Origin: Aerococcaceae bacterium NML190073
Lineage (GTDB): Bacteria; Bacillota; Bacilli; Lactobacillales; Aerococcaceae
Direction: 5' to 3'
NCBI GenBank assembly: GCA_026131555.1
Contig: JAMXJH010000002.1
Location: 62,001-126,000, forward strand
Length of the DNA stretch: 64,000 nt
Of the stretch, positions 17,905 to 26,106 are shown in pieces; the first letter of the stretch is position 1, and each line of letters begins with the position of its first letter. The notes beneath the pieces are model-generated. The model had not been told where the DNA came from and did not search any database. It worked only from the letters and a program-made list of their open reading frames with translations. Both the position numbers and the translations under genes were made by a program.

Positions 17905-19446
17905 ATGAAGCGAATAACAAAGATTGAAGCGGCAGAGCCTGCGAAGGCAAGAAAACTCAGAGTAGCTGCTTATGCCAGAGTTTCCACGGATTCCGATGAA
18001 CAGCTCATCAGCCTGGATGCACAAAAGAATCATTATGAGGTTCTGATCCGCTCCCGTAAGGATTGGGAGTTTGCAGGACTCTACTATGACGAAGGTATCA
18101 GCGGAACAAAGATGGCAAAGCGTGACGGGCTTTTAACCATGCTGGCAGACTGCGAGAGAGGACTGATTGACTACATCATTGTAAAATCCATCAGCCGATT
18201 CTCACGAAACACTGTGGAGAGCATCGAGACAGTCCGAAAGCTCTGCGGCTTGGGCATTTACATTTTCTTTGAGAAGGAAAATATTGATACCGGAAAGATG
18301 GAAGGCGAACTGCTCCTTTCTATTCTCTCAAGCTTTGCGGAAAGCGAATCCCGATCGATTTCGGAGAATGAGACCTGGAGTATTCAGAAGCGGTTCCGCA
18401 ACGGCACCTACAAGATTTCCTATCCTCCCTATGGTTACGATTACATTGACGGTGAGATGGTGGTTAATCCGGAGCAGAGCGAGATTGTGAAATGGATCTT
18501 TTCACAGGTGCTTTCCGGCAGCAGTCCGGCACATATTGCAAAGGAGCTGAATGCCAGAGGCATTGCCACCAAGCGAGGCGGCAAGTGGACAGGCCACACA
18601 GTCAACGGCATGATCCGCAACGAGAAGTACACGGGTGATGTGATTTTTCAGAAAACCTACTCCGATGATACTTTTACCCGCCGCAGGAACAACGGTGAGA
18701 GAGACCAGTTCTTTGCAGCAGACCATCACGAAGCCATCATCAGTCATGAGGATTTCGATGCCGCCAATGACATCATCTTCCGAAACGGTGCTGAGAAAGG
18801 CATCTACGCAGACAGCAGGAAGTACCAGAACCGATACGCTTTCTCCGGCAGGATTATCTGCGGAGACTGCGGAGCGGTGTGGAAGCGCAGAAAGATTGCA
18901 GATTATTTCGGTTATGTCTGCACCACGCACCTGGATGACAAGGATTCCTGCAGCATGAAATCTATCCGAGAGGATGTGGTAAAGGCGGCGTTTGTCACCA
19001 TGATAAACAAGCTGATCTTTGCAAGGGACAAGGTCCTTCTTCCCTACTCAAATGCACTGAAAAATGAGGAAAAGGCAGAATACCTGGATGTCCTGGATGA
19101 GTTGGAAGACAGACTTGAGAAGAACCTTCAGAAAAGGCAGCAGGTCACGCAGCTCTTTACCAGGGGCTTCCTTGACCCAGCGGTCTATGCGAAGCAGAAC
19201 GATGAGCTTCTGAATGTAAGTGCATGGCTCACTGCGGAGAAAGATGCCATTATTGCAAAGATCAGCGGAGGCACAAATCAGAAAGAAGCCCTGGAAGACA
19301 TCCTGCACTACACATCAGGAGCTTCCATGCTGACAGAATTTGACGAAGACCTTTTTACAAGATTTGTGGACAGGGTCATCGTTTACAGCAGAACGGAGAT
19401 TGGATTCTGCATGAAATGCGGACCCATCTTCCGGGAAAGGATTTGA
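17905..19446 (+). CDS. Large serine recombinase 1
   Basis: 513 residues. The resolvase domain (residues 18-165) has the catalytic Ser27 in AAYARVSTDSDEQ, plus DEGISGTKMAKRDG and [12 protein letters not shown] with the conserved arginines. The recombinase domain (about 190-300) and a zinc ribbon (CGDCGAVWKRRK ... C) follow, then a coiled-coil C-terminal region. This is the architecture of large serine integrases/transposases of Clostridia elements. AAAGGAGAG precedes the ATG. The stop is two bases before the next gene. Catalytic residues look intact, so it is probably active unless it needs the broken middle protein. Confidence 0.92.
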   Translation: MKRITKIEAAEPAKARKLRVAAYARVSTDSDEQLISLDAQKNHYEVLIRSRKDWEFAGLYYDEGISGTKMAKRDGLLTMLADCERGLIDYIIVKSISRFSRNTVESIETVRKLCGLGIYIFFEKENIDTGKMEGELLLSILSSFAESESRSISENETWSIQKRFRNGTYKISYPPYGYDYIDGEMVVNPEQSEIVKWIFSQVLSGSSPAHIAKELNARGIATKRGGKWTGHTVNGMIRNEKYTGDVIFQKTYSDDTFTRRRNNGERDQFFAADHHEAIISHEDFDAANDIIFRNGAEKGIYADSRKYQNRYAFSGRIICGDCGAVWKRRKIADYFGYVCTTHLDDKDSCSMKSIREDVVKAAFVTMINKLIFARDKVLLPYSNALKNEEKAEYLDVLDELEDRLEKNLQKRQQVTQLFTRGFLDPAVYAKQNDELLNVSAWLTAEKDAIIAKISGGTNQKEALEDILHYTSGASMLTEFDEDLFTRFVDRVIVYSRTEIGFCMKCGPIFRERI

Positions 19447-19448
19447 TT

Positions 19449-19862
19449 ATGAAGCACACACCATACGGATACGACATTGTGGGCGGTGCGGCGGTCATTA
19501 ACGAAGAACAGGCTGCCAACCTGCGAAAGCTGTGTGAGAACTACCTTTCCGGCATGTCCTTTGTTCAGGCGGCAAAGGATGTGGGACTGGAGATGAAGCA
19601 CAGCGGTGTCAAAAGACTTATGTAGAACAAACGCTACCTTGGAGACGATTTTTACCCGGCAATTCTGACCGCTGAAATCGCCCAAGCAGTAGAAGCTGAA
19701 AGGCTGAGAAGAGATGCCCTTTACAAGGGTAAGAGATACACGAAGGAAGCTGCGGTCACGGTGATTCCCTCAAGGTTTGCCGTGAAGCGAACCGCATCGA
19801 AATACCAAGACCCTGTCAAGCAGGCAGAATATTCCTACAGTCAGATAAAGGAGGCGAAGTAA
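19449..19862 (+). pseudogene. Small middle recombinase protein, interrupted by in-frame amber codon
   Basis: A 137-codon frame from ATG 19449 to TAA 19862, broken by TAG at 19623-19625 (codon 59). The first part starts MKHTPYGYDIVGGAAVINEE and the part after the stop runs NKRYLGDDFYPAILTAEI. Together they match the recombinase (PF07508-like) domain of small proteins found between two large serine recombinases in such cassettes. It lacks a resolvase domain. The disrupted codon stands where Gln, Glu or Gly is usual (VKRLM-x-NKRYLGDD); one C-to-T change from CAG would explain it. The downstream recombinase start follows the TAA directly (TAAATG). Confidence 0.75.
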
Positions 19863-21437
19863 ATGCAGGCATTGGCACAGAATGTTACCGTCATTCCGGC
19901 ACGAAGAAGAGTCGGTTCACAGAGAGCAGCCACACAGGTGCAGAAGACCAGAGTGGCCGCCTACTGCCGTGTTTCCACGGACTCCGAAGAACAGGAAACA
20001 AGCTACGAGGCACAGGTCAGCCATTACACGGAGTACATTCAGAGCAAACCGGAATGGCAGATGGTTGAGGTTTACGCCGATGACGGCATCTCAGGCACCA
20101 ACACCGCCAAGAGAGACGAGTTTAACCGCATGATTGCAGACTGCGAAGCCGGAAAAATAGACCTGATTATCACCAAGTCGATCAGCCGATTTTCAAGAAA
20201 TACGCTGGACTGCCTGAAGTACACCCGAAAGCTGAAGGCACTGAATATCGCCGTTTTCTTTGAGAAAGAGAACATCAACACCCTGGATTCCAAGGGTGAG
20301 GTGCTTCTGACCATCATGGCTTCCCTTGCTCAGCAGGAATCCGAATCCCTGTCAGCCAACGTGCGAATGGGCATCCAGTTCCGCAATCAGCAGGGCAAGG
20401 TTCAAATCAACCACAACTGGTTTTTAGGCTACACGAAGGACGCAGACGGCAACTTGGTTATTGACCCGGAGCAGGCTGAAATCGTCCGCCGCATCTACCG
20501 GGAGTACCTGGAAGGTGCAAGCTTCCTGCAGATCAAGCGAAGCCTGGAAGCAGACGGCATCCGAAATGGAGCGGGACATCTCAAATGGCATGTGAGCAAC
20601 ATCCAGCAGATTCTTACCAACGAAAAGTACATCGGCGATGCTCTTCTGCAGAAGACCTACACGGTCAGCATCCTTGACAAGAAGCGTGCCGCCAACAACG
20701 GTGAGATGCCGAAGTACTATGTGGAAGGAAGCCATGAAGCCATCATCGACAGAGATGTGTTCATGAAGGTCAGAGCGGAGATTGCAAGACGAGCCAATCT
20801 GAATCCTGACGGCAAACGCAGAATTTACAGCAGTAAGTACGCTCTTTCCGGCATGGTATTCTGCGGACACTGCGGTGACATCTACCGCCGAGTGAAATGG
20901 AACAACCGAGGCTGCAAATCCACGGTTTGGCGGTGCGTCAGCAGAGTTCTCAAGGGGCAGATGGATTTTGACTGCCCGGCAAGGACAGTAAAGGAAGAAG
21001 TCCTGCAGGGGGCCATTGTCACGGCTGTCAATGATGCCTATGCAAGAAGAAACGCCGTCATCGCTCTTCTGAAAACGAACATTCAGGAAACGGTCTTTGA
21101 TGACTTGGAAGCAAGGATTGCGGCGGTGGATGCACAGCTTGCAGAGCGTCAGCAGGAACTGATCGATGCCGATGGCAACAAGGAAGAAGAAGCTCGAATC
21201 GAAGATTTGATTTCAGAACTGCGGGAAGAGCATCAGGACATCCTTTCCGAGGCGGCAGAGCGAACCGACCTGCAGAGCCGCATGAACGACATGATCTCCT
21301 TCTTGGACGAGATGCCATCAGCCATTGCGGAGTACGATGAGGTCATTACACATAGGCTGGTAAACAAGGTCACCATTTTTGATAAGAAGATCGTGGTGGA
21401 ACTGAAATCCGGCTTGGAGCTGGAAGTGGAAGCGTAA
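19863..21437 (+). CDS. Large serine recombinase 2
   Basis: 524 residues. Catalytic Ser38 in [35 protein letters not shown] and [12 protein letters not shown] follow. A recombinase domain, a zinc ribbon ([18 protein letters not shown] ... C) and a coiled coil precede the C-terminal beta segment [20 protein letters not shown]. It is about the same length and design as recombinase 1 but clearly diverged, so the pair may act as partners. The stop is followed by an imperfect inverted repeat and then the right direct repeat at 21503. Confidence 0.92.
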   Translation: MQALAQNVTVIPARRRVGSQRAATQVQKTRVAAYCRVSTDSEEQETSYEAQVSHYTEYIQSKPEWQMVEVYADDGISGTNTAKRDEFNRMIADCEAGKIDLIITKSISRFSRNTLDCLKYTRKLKALNIAVFFEKENINTLDSKGEVLLTIMASLAQQESESLSANVRMGIQFRNQQGKVQINHNWFLGYTKDADGNLVIDPEQAEIVRRIYREYLEGASFLQIKRSLEADGIRNGAGHLKWHVSNIQQILTNEKYIGDALLQKTYTVSILDKKRAANNGEMPKYYVEGSHEAIIDRDVFMKVRAEIARRANLNPDGKRRIYSSKYALSGMVFCGHCGDIYRRVKWNNRGCKSTVWRCVSRVLKGQMDFDCPARTVKEEVLQGAIVTAVNDAYARRNAVIALLKTNIQETVFDDLEARIAAVDAQLAERQQELIDADGNKEEEARIEDLISELREEHQDILSEAAERTDLQSRMNDMISFLDEMPSAIAEYDEVITHRLVNKVTIFDKKIVVELKSGLELEVEA

Positions 21438-21502
21438 AAAATGGACACAAAACGAAACCCGGAGCCGATTTTTGATGGTCAGTTCCGGGTGATTTTTATT
21501 AT

Positions 21503-21547
21503 GCAGATATAACTTGACTTTACGCCTATTCAGAGTGACTTATAGAC
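21503..21547 (+). repeat. Direct repeat flanking recombinase cassette, right copy
   Basis: GCAGATATAACTTG, a variable middle, then TTCAGAGTGACTTATAGAC. Matches the left copy at 17833-17878 at both ends. The rest of the 349-base gap (21548-21786) holds AT-rich sequence and no recognisable gene. Confidence 0.6.
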
Positions 21548-21786
21548 GGACGCGCAGATGGGTTTTGACGGCTAAAAAATTTCGCAGAGTATCAAAATCT
21601 GCGAACCAAATGAATAGCATATTTCAACCATGCTACTCCTACATTATGCATAATGTCGCATTTTTTGTCAATATATCGCCGCGAAATTCAGGGTATATAG
21701 CTCGTATTATTGATTGCGATTCATTTTATATGAGAAGCTTACTTCCATTTGCCGTCATCGTTATAGTCATACCTGGAGGTGATCTC

Positions 21787-22920
21787 ATGCCGAGAAAAGG
21801 CGAAAATATCTATAAACGAAAAGACGGCAGATGGGAAGGCAGATATGTTAAAGGCCGAGACGGCAAGAAAGCAATATATGGATATGTATATTCAAAATCA
21901 TACTCTGAGGTAAAAAAACAGCTGATACTGAAAAGAGCTGAGTACGCTTTGGAAGAAAATAAGCCGTCAGCATCTGTTATGAAAGACGGAAAGTTTTCAG
22001 ATTTGTCGGAGATGTGGCTCCGCTCGATTCAAGCATCAGTAAAGGAATCAACCTGGATCAAATATAGGAACATTCTAAAATGCAGTATTGTTCCACGGCT
22101 CGGAAATACACACCTGAGTGAGATTGATTATTCTGCAGTTTCTGCCCTATGCAACGAGTTGATGGAATTCGGCGGTAAGGATCAGAGTGGCCTCGCCACC
22201 AAAACAGTTGCGGATGCACTTTCTCTCACCAAAGCCGTCATTAAATATGCTTCCCGAATGAAATATCTGACGGATCGCACCGCTTTGGATGTATCCGTGA
22301 AAGTAAAAAACGCACCTCTTAGGGTGCTAAGCGTTCAGGAACAGCAGATTCTGATTTCGGAGCTTACAGAAGAACTGGGTTTCACAGGATTAGGCATCTA
22401 TATTTGTCTGTTTACAGGGATAAGAGTTGGTGAACTGTGTGCGCTGACCTGGGATGATATTTCTCTTGAAAACAACATGATTCATATTCACAGGACAATG
22501 CAGCGTATACAGACACCAGATGGTGAGAAGAAAACTGCAATTCTAATAGCCGAGCCAAAGAGCCAATGTTCTATCCGCGATATTCCTATAACAGGCACTC
22601 TGCGTGAAAAGCTGATGAAGCAGCCGATAAAAGAGGGTTATGTGTTGACCGGAAATAAAAACAAATATGTCGAACCGCGCACCATGCAAAATCGCTTCAA
22701 GGCCATTGCGGAACGATGCGGTATCAGAGATGTTCATTTCCATACACTTAGGCACACCTTTGCTACCAGATGCATAGAGGTTGGATTCGATGTAAAAACC
22801 CTCAGTGAAATCCTGGGACATGCCAATGTCAACATAACTTCGAATCGCTATGTCCACCCATCCATGGAACTGAAACAGAGAAACATGGATAAGCTTTCTG
22901 AGTTATTTGCCGTCAAATAA
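21787..22920 (+). CDS. int: Tyrosine-type site-specific integrase
   Basis: 377 residues from ATG 21787 with CTGGAGGTGATCTC just upstream; the longer upstream reading is not needed. The N-terminal arm-binding part (MPRKGENIYKRKDGRWEGRY) resembles Tn916-type and phage integrases; a SAM-like core-binding domain spans about 65-170. The catalytic set is present: R213 (TGIRVGELCALTWDD), K258, H319 and R322 (HTLRHTFATR), H345 (LGHANVNIT), Y355 (NRYVHPS). It would integrate and excise a mobile element, probably the island to its right. The broken XRE gene next to it is a likely former lysogeny or excision control gene. Confidence 0.93.
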   Translation: MPRKGENIYKRKDGRWEGRYVKGRDGKKAIYGYVYSKSYSEVKKQLILKRAEYALEENKPSASVMKDGKFSDLSEMWLRSIQASVKESTWIKYRNILKCSIVPRLGNTHLSEIDYSAVSALCNELMEFGGKDQSGLATKTVADALSLTKAVIKYASRMKYLTDRTALDVSVKVKNAPLRVLSVQEQQILISELTEELGFTGLGIYICLFTGIRVGELCALTWDDISLENNMIHIHRTMQRIQTPDGEKKTAILIAEPKSQCSIRDIPITGTLREKLMKQPIKEGYVLTGNKNKYVEPRTMQNRFKAIAERCGIRDVHFHTLRHTFATRCIEVGFDVKTLSEILGHANVNITSNRYVHPSMELKQRNMDKLSELFAVK

Positions 22921-22925
22921 GCCGT

Positions 22926-22946
22926 CGGCATTTAAGAAAAATGCCG
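22926..22946 (+). terminator. Hairpin after integrase
   Basis: Eight-base perfect stem CGGCATTT / AAATGCCG with a five-base loop, just past the integrase stop. The following T tract is weak (TATTTCC). Confidence 0.5.
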
Positions 22947-23008
22947 TATTTCCAAGCAAAATGAAGCCATTTACCGAGAGTTTGATACTCTGCGAAAAGG
23001 AGGAAAAT

Positions 23009-23289
23009 ATGCAGGATATCGTGTCAACTGCAAAAAAAGAATTGTGCTCTATACAATTGGTTAATGATTTGCCAGTACTACGTGCACGCCTTGGTATCTC
23101 CAAGAAGATGTCGCAGCAAAAATTGGAGTGTCTAGGCAGACTTATAATTCGTATGAAGCGAAAAAACGACCGATTCCTTGGAGTGTATGCATTGCACTTA
23201 TTACTTTTTTTAGCAGCAATAGCAAAACGAGAGAAATGATGAAAAATAACACTCATTTGTTCGAACTGATGGGTGAAGTTTTCAAATAG
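23009..23289 (+). pseudogene. XRE-family helix-turn-helix regulator, frameshifted
   Basis: ATG 23009 has a good AAGGAGG. The first 30 residues run into VNDLPVLRARLGIS, the usual start of this HTH family. In the annotated frame the rest is nonsense. In the next frame, from 23101, it continues EDVAAKIGVSRQTYNSYEAK and KRPIPWSVCIALITFF down to TAG 23287-23289, the expected recognition helix and helix 4-5. One base is missing near 23098-23101 (probably C in TCCCAA). Intact homologues are about 90 residues. It lies directly upstream of the chaperone-GTPase operon, so its loss may have freed that operon from repression. Confidence 0.8.
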
Positions 23290-23311
23290 AACGAGCGAGG
23301 GGAGAAAAGAT

Positions 23312-24952
23312 ATGGAAATAATTATTGCAATTATTTTGATTTATTTGGCGTATTTGCTAATCGTAAAGGTGTTAATACCCGTAGGTGCTGTTGTGGGTGG
23401 TGTTGCGCTGGTTGTTGTATCTGCGGTAGCGGTGCTTGTCGGTTTTTGCACGGCGATTGCAAACTATTTTAAGGCTGTGCGAGAAAATATCAATTTCTTA
23501 AACTGGGAATGGAAGAAGGATGATGAACCCGCAAAACGCAGTTATTTCTTTGGCCCTGGGTATGCTCAGCTGACAGGTACCATCAAGAAAGCTTTTGAAC
23601 TTAATTCCTTGTCCGGTGAAAAAGTAAGTGCAACTGCTAAGAGTTTTAAGGGTGATAGTGATGGCATTTGGGGCGGCATAAAGTCCATCTTTGGTGTAAT
23701 TTATTTGATTATTGCAGATATCTGTATTTATGTCATCGGAACTATTCTTTGTGCGGTATTCGGATTGATTCACGGCGTGATTACCACAGCAGTAATGGTG
23801 CTTACATACATTATCTTCACTATTGTATGGATTATTGACAGACTTTATTTGCTTAAAAACAAAATCAGATCGGATTGTCCGGTTTGTCACAGTAGATTTT
23901 TGATTCCTACATTTATGTGCCCTGAATGCGGTGCTATGCATAAGAAACTTGTACCCGGTCCTTATGGGATTTGGAAACATAAATGTACATGTGGACATAA
24001 GAGCCCTTCAACGTTTTTGAATGGAAGATCAAAACTTGATGCATATTGTCCTGATTGTGCTTCTCCGTTGGTTGCATCTGATGCTAGACAGGTAGTATTC
24101 CAGCTTATTGGTGGTAGCAAATCAGGCAAGACAGTATTCTTATCAGCATACTTCCATGAATATCTTGAAAAATTAAGAAGAAATCGAAACCTTGAAGTTG
24201 AAATTTCTGATCAGTATCAGCCTTTCTTTGCGGAATTGGAAGAGTGGTACAGTGGTATTGATTGCCCTGCTACTGCACAGCTTAATTCTCAAATGTATCC
24301 TCTGCTGATAAACAGTTCGCTTGGTGTTAAGCGACAGTTTTCCATCTATGATATTGCAGGCGAAATGTTTGATGGATTTACCGCAGAAAGCGAAATTCTT
24401 CAGCAACAGTTCCATTATTGTAATGGTCTGCTGTTCCTGATCGACCCATTTAGTAGTGGAAATCTTCGCGATGACAGAATTAGTTCTGGTGAAGATATGT
24501 CTGATTTCAGCGATATGCCAGTTGAAGATGTAGTAACCAACTTCATTAACTATCTTGTTACTACGGGGCATAAGAAAGCAAATGCAAGATGTACTATTCC
24601 GATGGCAGTTCTTATTGCTAAAGCTGATGTGAGAGAGATTAAAAGAGAGATTGGTCCAGCTAAAATTTCTAGTGTATTCAGAAACAATCAGAATGGATAT
24701 ACAACTTATGAAGAGGCTCGTGACGGCGAGTGCAGAAAATTCCTTATGGATATTGGTTTATCTGCAACAGTGGAAAACTTGGAAACTGAGTTTTCTAACT
24801 TGCATTACTTCCCTGTAAGTGCTATGGGACATGCACCGGATGGAAGTGAATATGAACCTTGGGGCGTTACCGACGCAATTGATTGGATGCTACTGTTAGC
24901 AGATAAGGAACTGGCAGACTTAATTAATCCACCTAGTGTGGAAAACGGCTAA
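23312..24952 (+). CDS. Membrane-anchored zinc-ribbon P-loop GTPase (double-GTPase-like)
   Basis: 546 residues from ATG 23312 (GGGGAGA upstream). Hydrophobic N-terminus (residues 3-50), a second membrane block (about 123-180), then Cys pairs forming zinc ribbons (CPVCH at 189, CPECG at 203, CTCG at 225, CPDC at 246). The NTPase domain follows: P-loop GGSKSGKT (267-274), G3-like DIAGE (347-351), G4-like AKAD (436-439). The DxAG form and the zinc ribbons match GTPases described computationally as double-GTPase (DO-GTPase) partners in NTP-dependent conflict systems. First gene of the long operon; the domain is cytosolic, tethered at the membrane. Substrate and partner are not known. Confidence 0.75.
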   Translation: MEIIIAIILIYLAYLLIVKVLIPVGAVVGGVALVVVSAVAVLVGFCTAIANYFKAVRENINFLNWEWKKDDEPAKRSYFFGPGYAQLTGTIKKAFELNSLSGEKVSATAKSFKGDSDGIWGGIKSIFGVIYLIIADICIYVIGTILCAVFGLIHGVITTAVMVLTYIIFTIVWIIDRLYLLKNKIRSDCPVCHSRFLIPTFMCPECGAMHKKLVPGPYGIWKHKCTCGHKSPSTFLNGRSKLDAYCPDCASPLVASDARQVVFQLIGGSKSGKTVFLSAYFHEYLEKLRRNRNLEVEISDQYQPFFAELEEWYSGIDCPATAQLNSQMYPLLINSSLGVKRQFSIYDIAGEMFDGFTAESEILQQQFHYCNGLLFLIDPFSSGNLRDDRISSGEDMSDFSDMPVEDVVTNFINYLVTTGHKKANARCTIPMAVLIAKADVREIKREIGPAKISSVFRNNQNGYTTYEEARDGECRKFLMDIGLSATVENLETEFSNLHYFPVSAMGHAPDGSEYEPWGVTDAIDWMLLLADKELADLINPPSVENG

Positions 24953-24966
24953 GAAAGGAGACCAGT

Positions 24967-26055
24967 ATGGCACTAGATAATAAATTGAAGTCAGAAATGG
25001 CGAGTGGTGCAACTTATTCAGATCAGAGTAGAACAGCACCAACTCCAGAACGTACAACCTCTCGACCAGTGTTTGACTCTTTTGCTCCGGGCTCTCAGAG
25101 TGAGGAGGAAAAAGGAGCTTCAAAAGGAACTCCAGCTTCACAGCCGATTACTAACGAGGGGGCGCAAGACACAACTGAATTTCTTTTAAAAGCTATCGAG
25201 AAGCAACTTAAGTCCCTCAATCAAAGTGTAGCGGACTTAGAGCAGGAAGTTAGCGCTTGTAAAAACCCCGATTATCGTGTTGTGTTTTCTAAGATCGATT
25301 CTGCAAGATGTAGTATTGAAAAAATGCTTGCAAGTGTTAGTAGTACTCAGGGGGGTGCAAGCGACAGTGAATTAGTAGCAAAAATTGCGGAACTGGAAGA
25401 ACTGATTGCTGCTATTACTGAAAAACAGGACAGAAATGATAGACAGTTAGCACAGACGCTAAGAGAAAATGCAAACTTCCAAATTCAAGTTCGTCAGGGA
25501 ATGCAGAGAGATATTGATGCATTAAAAGAACAGCAGAGCGGAGAGCAATTCAACCCAATTCTAAAAGAAGTTGCGTCTATGTATGTAGAATATCAGGGCT
25601 TGCTTGAGGACGAAAGTATTTTGGACCTGTCTAGAAAGAATCTTAAGGCACTTTTTGAACAGCTTGAAGATTTACTCACGGATTACGATGCCGAGATTAT
25701 TAGAAGTGAAATTGGTTCTGTTCGACAAACTAGAAGCACCAAGATAATCGGAAAAGTGCCTACAGCGGAGCAAAATAAGCACAACACTATTGCTTTGAGT
25801 AGAAAACCTGGTGTCCTTAGAGGACGGACGGTTTTGTATCCCGAATTCGTAGATGTGTTTGTTTACGATCCAACGATAATCATTGAGTCTGAAGCTGCTG
25901 CAGATACAACTGTTACAGAAGAAAAACAGGATACAGTTTTGGAAGGTAACGAAATGATGAAAACTGAAAGTAGTGAAATTGCTGCAGATGAAAATGCGGC
26001 GGGTGAGGTATCTGAGGCGATTAACACTGACACTTCGGAAGGCGCAGAGGATTAA
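24967..26055 (+). CDS. GrpE-like nucleotide exchange factor with long coiled coil
   Basis: 362 residues. Disordered N-terminus (1-65), long coiled coil (about 68-190), then a region shaped like GrpE. ENANFQIQVRQGMQRDIDAL (167-186) resembles the long-helix end of GrpE, a four-helix segment spans about 195-245, and PGVLRGRTVLYPEFVDVFVY (281-300) aligns with the GrpE beta domain (GRVLRPA-V-V). An acidic disordered tail (305-362) ends it. Normal GrpE is about 190-200 residues. Two Hsp70 genes follow directly, which supports an exchange-factor role. Assignment rests on pattern and context; a structure prediction would settle it. Confidence 0.6.
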   Translation: MALDNKLKSEMASGATYSDQSRTAPTPERTTSRPVFDSFAPGSQSEEEKGASKGTPASQPITNEGAQDTTEFLLKAIEKQLKSLNQSVADLEQEVSACKNPDYRVVFSKIDSARCSIEKMLASVSSTQGGASDSELVAKIAELEELIAAITEKQDRNDRQLAQTLRENANFQIQVRQGMQRDIDALKEQQSGEQFNPILKEVASMYVEYQGLLEDESILDLSRKNLKALFEQLEDLLTDYDAEIIRSEIGSVRQTRSTKIIGKVPTAEQNKHNTIALSRKPGVLRGRTVLYPEFVDVFVYDPTIIIESEAAADTTVTEEKQDTVLEGNEMMKTESSEIAADENAAGEVSEAINTDTSEGAED

Positions 26056-26106
26056 AGAAATAGCTGCAGAAAATGCAGATCAAACAAATGGATAAGGAGA
26101 AATGAT

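Noticed and set aside
21514-21786. Longer N-terminus for the integrase
   Set aside because: The frame is open upstream, but the ribosome site GGAGGTG and the family start MPRKGENIYK fix the start at 21787.
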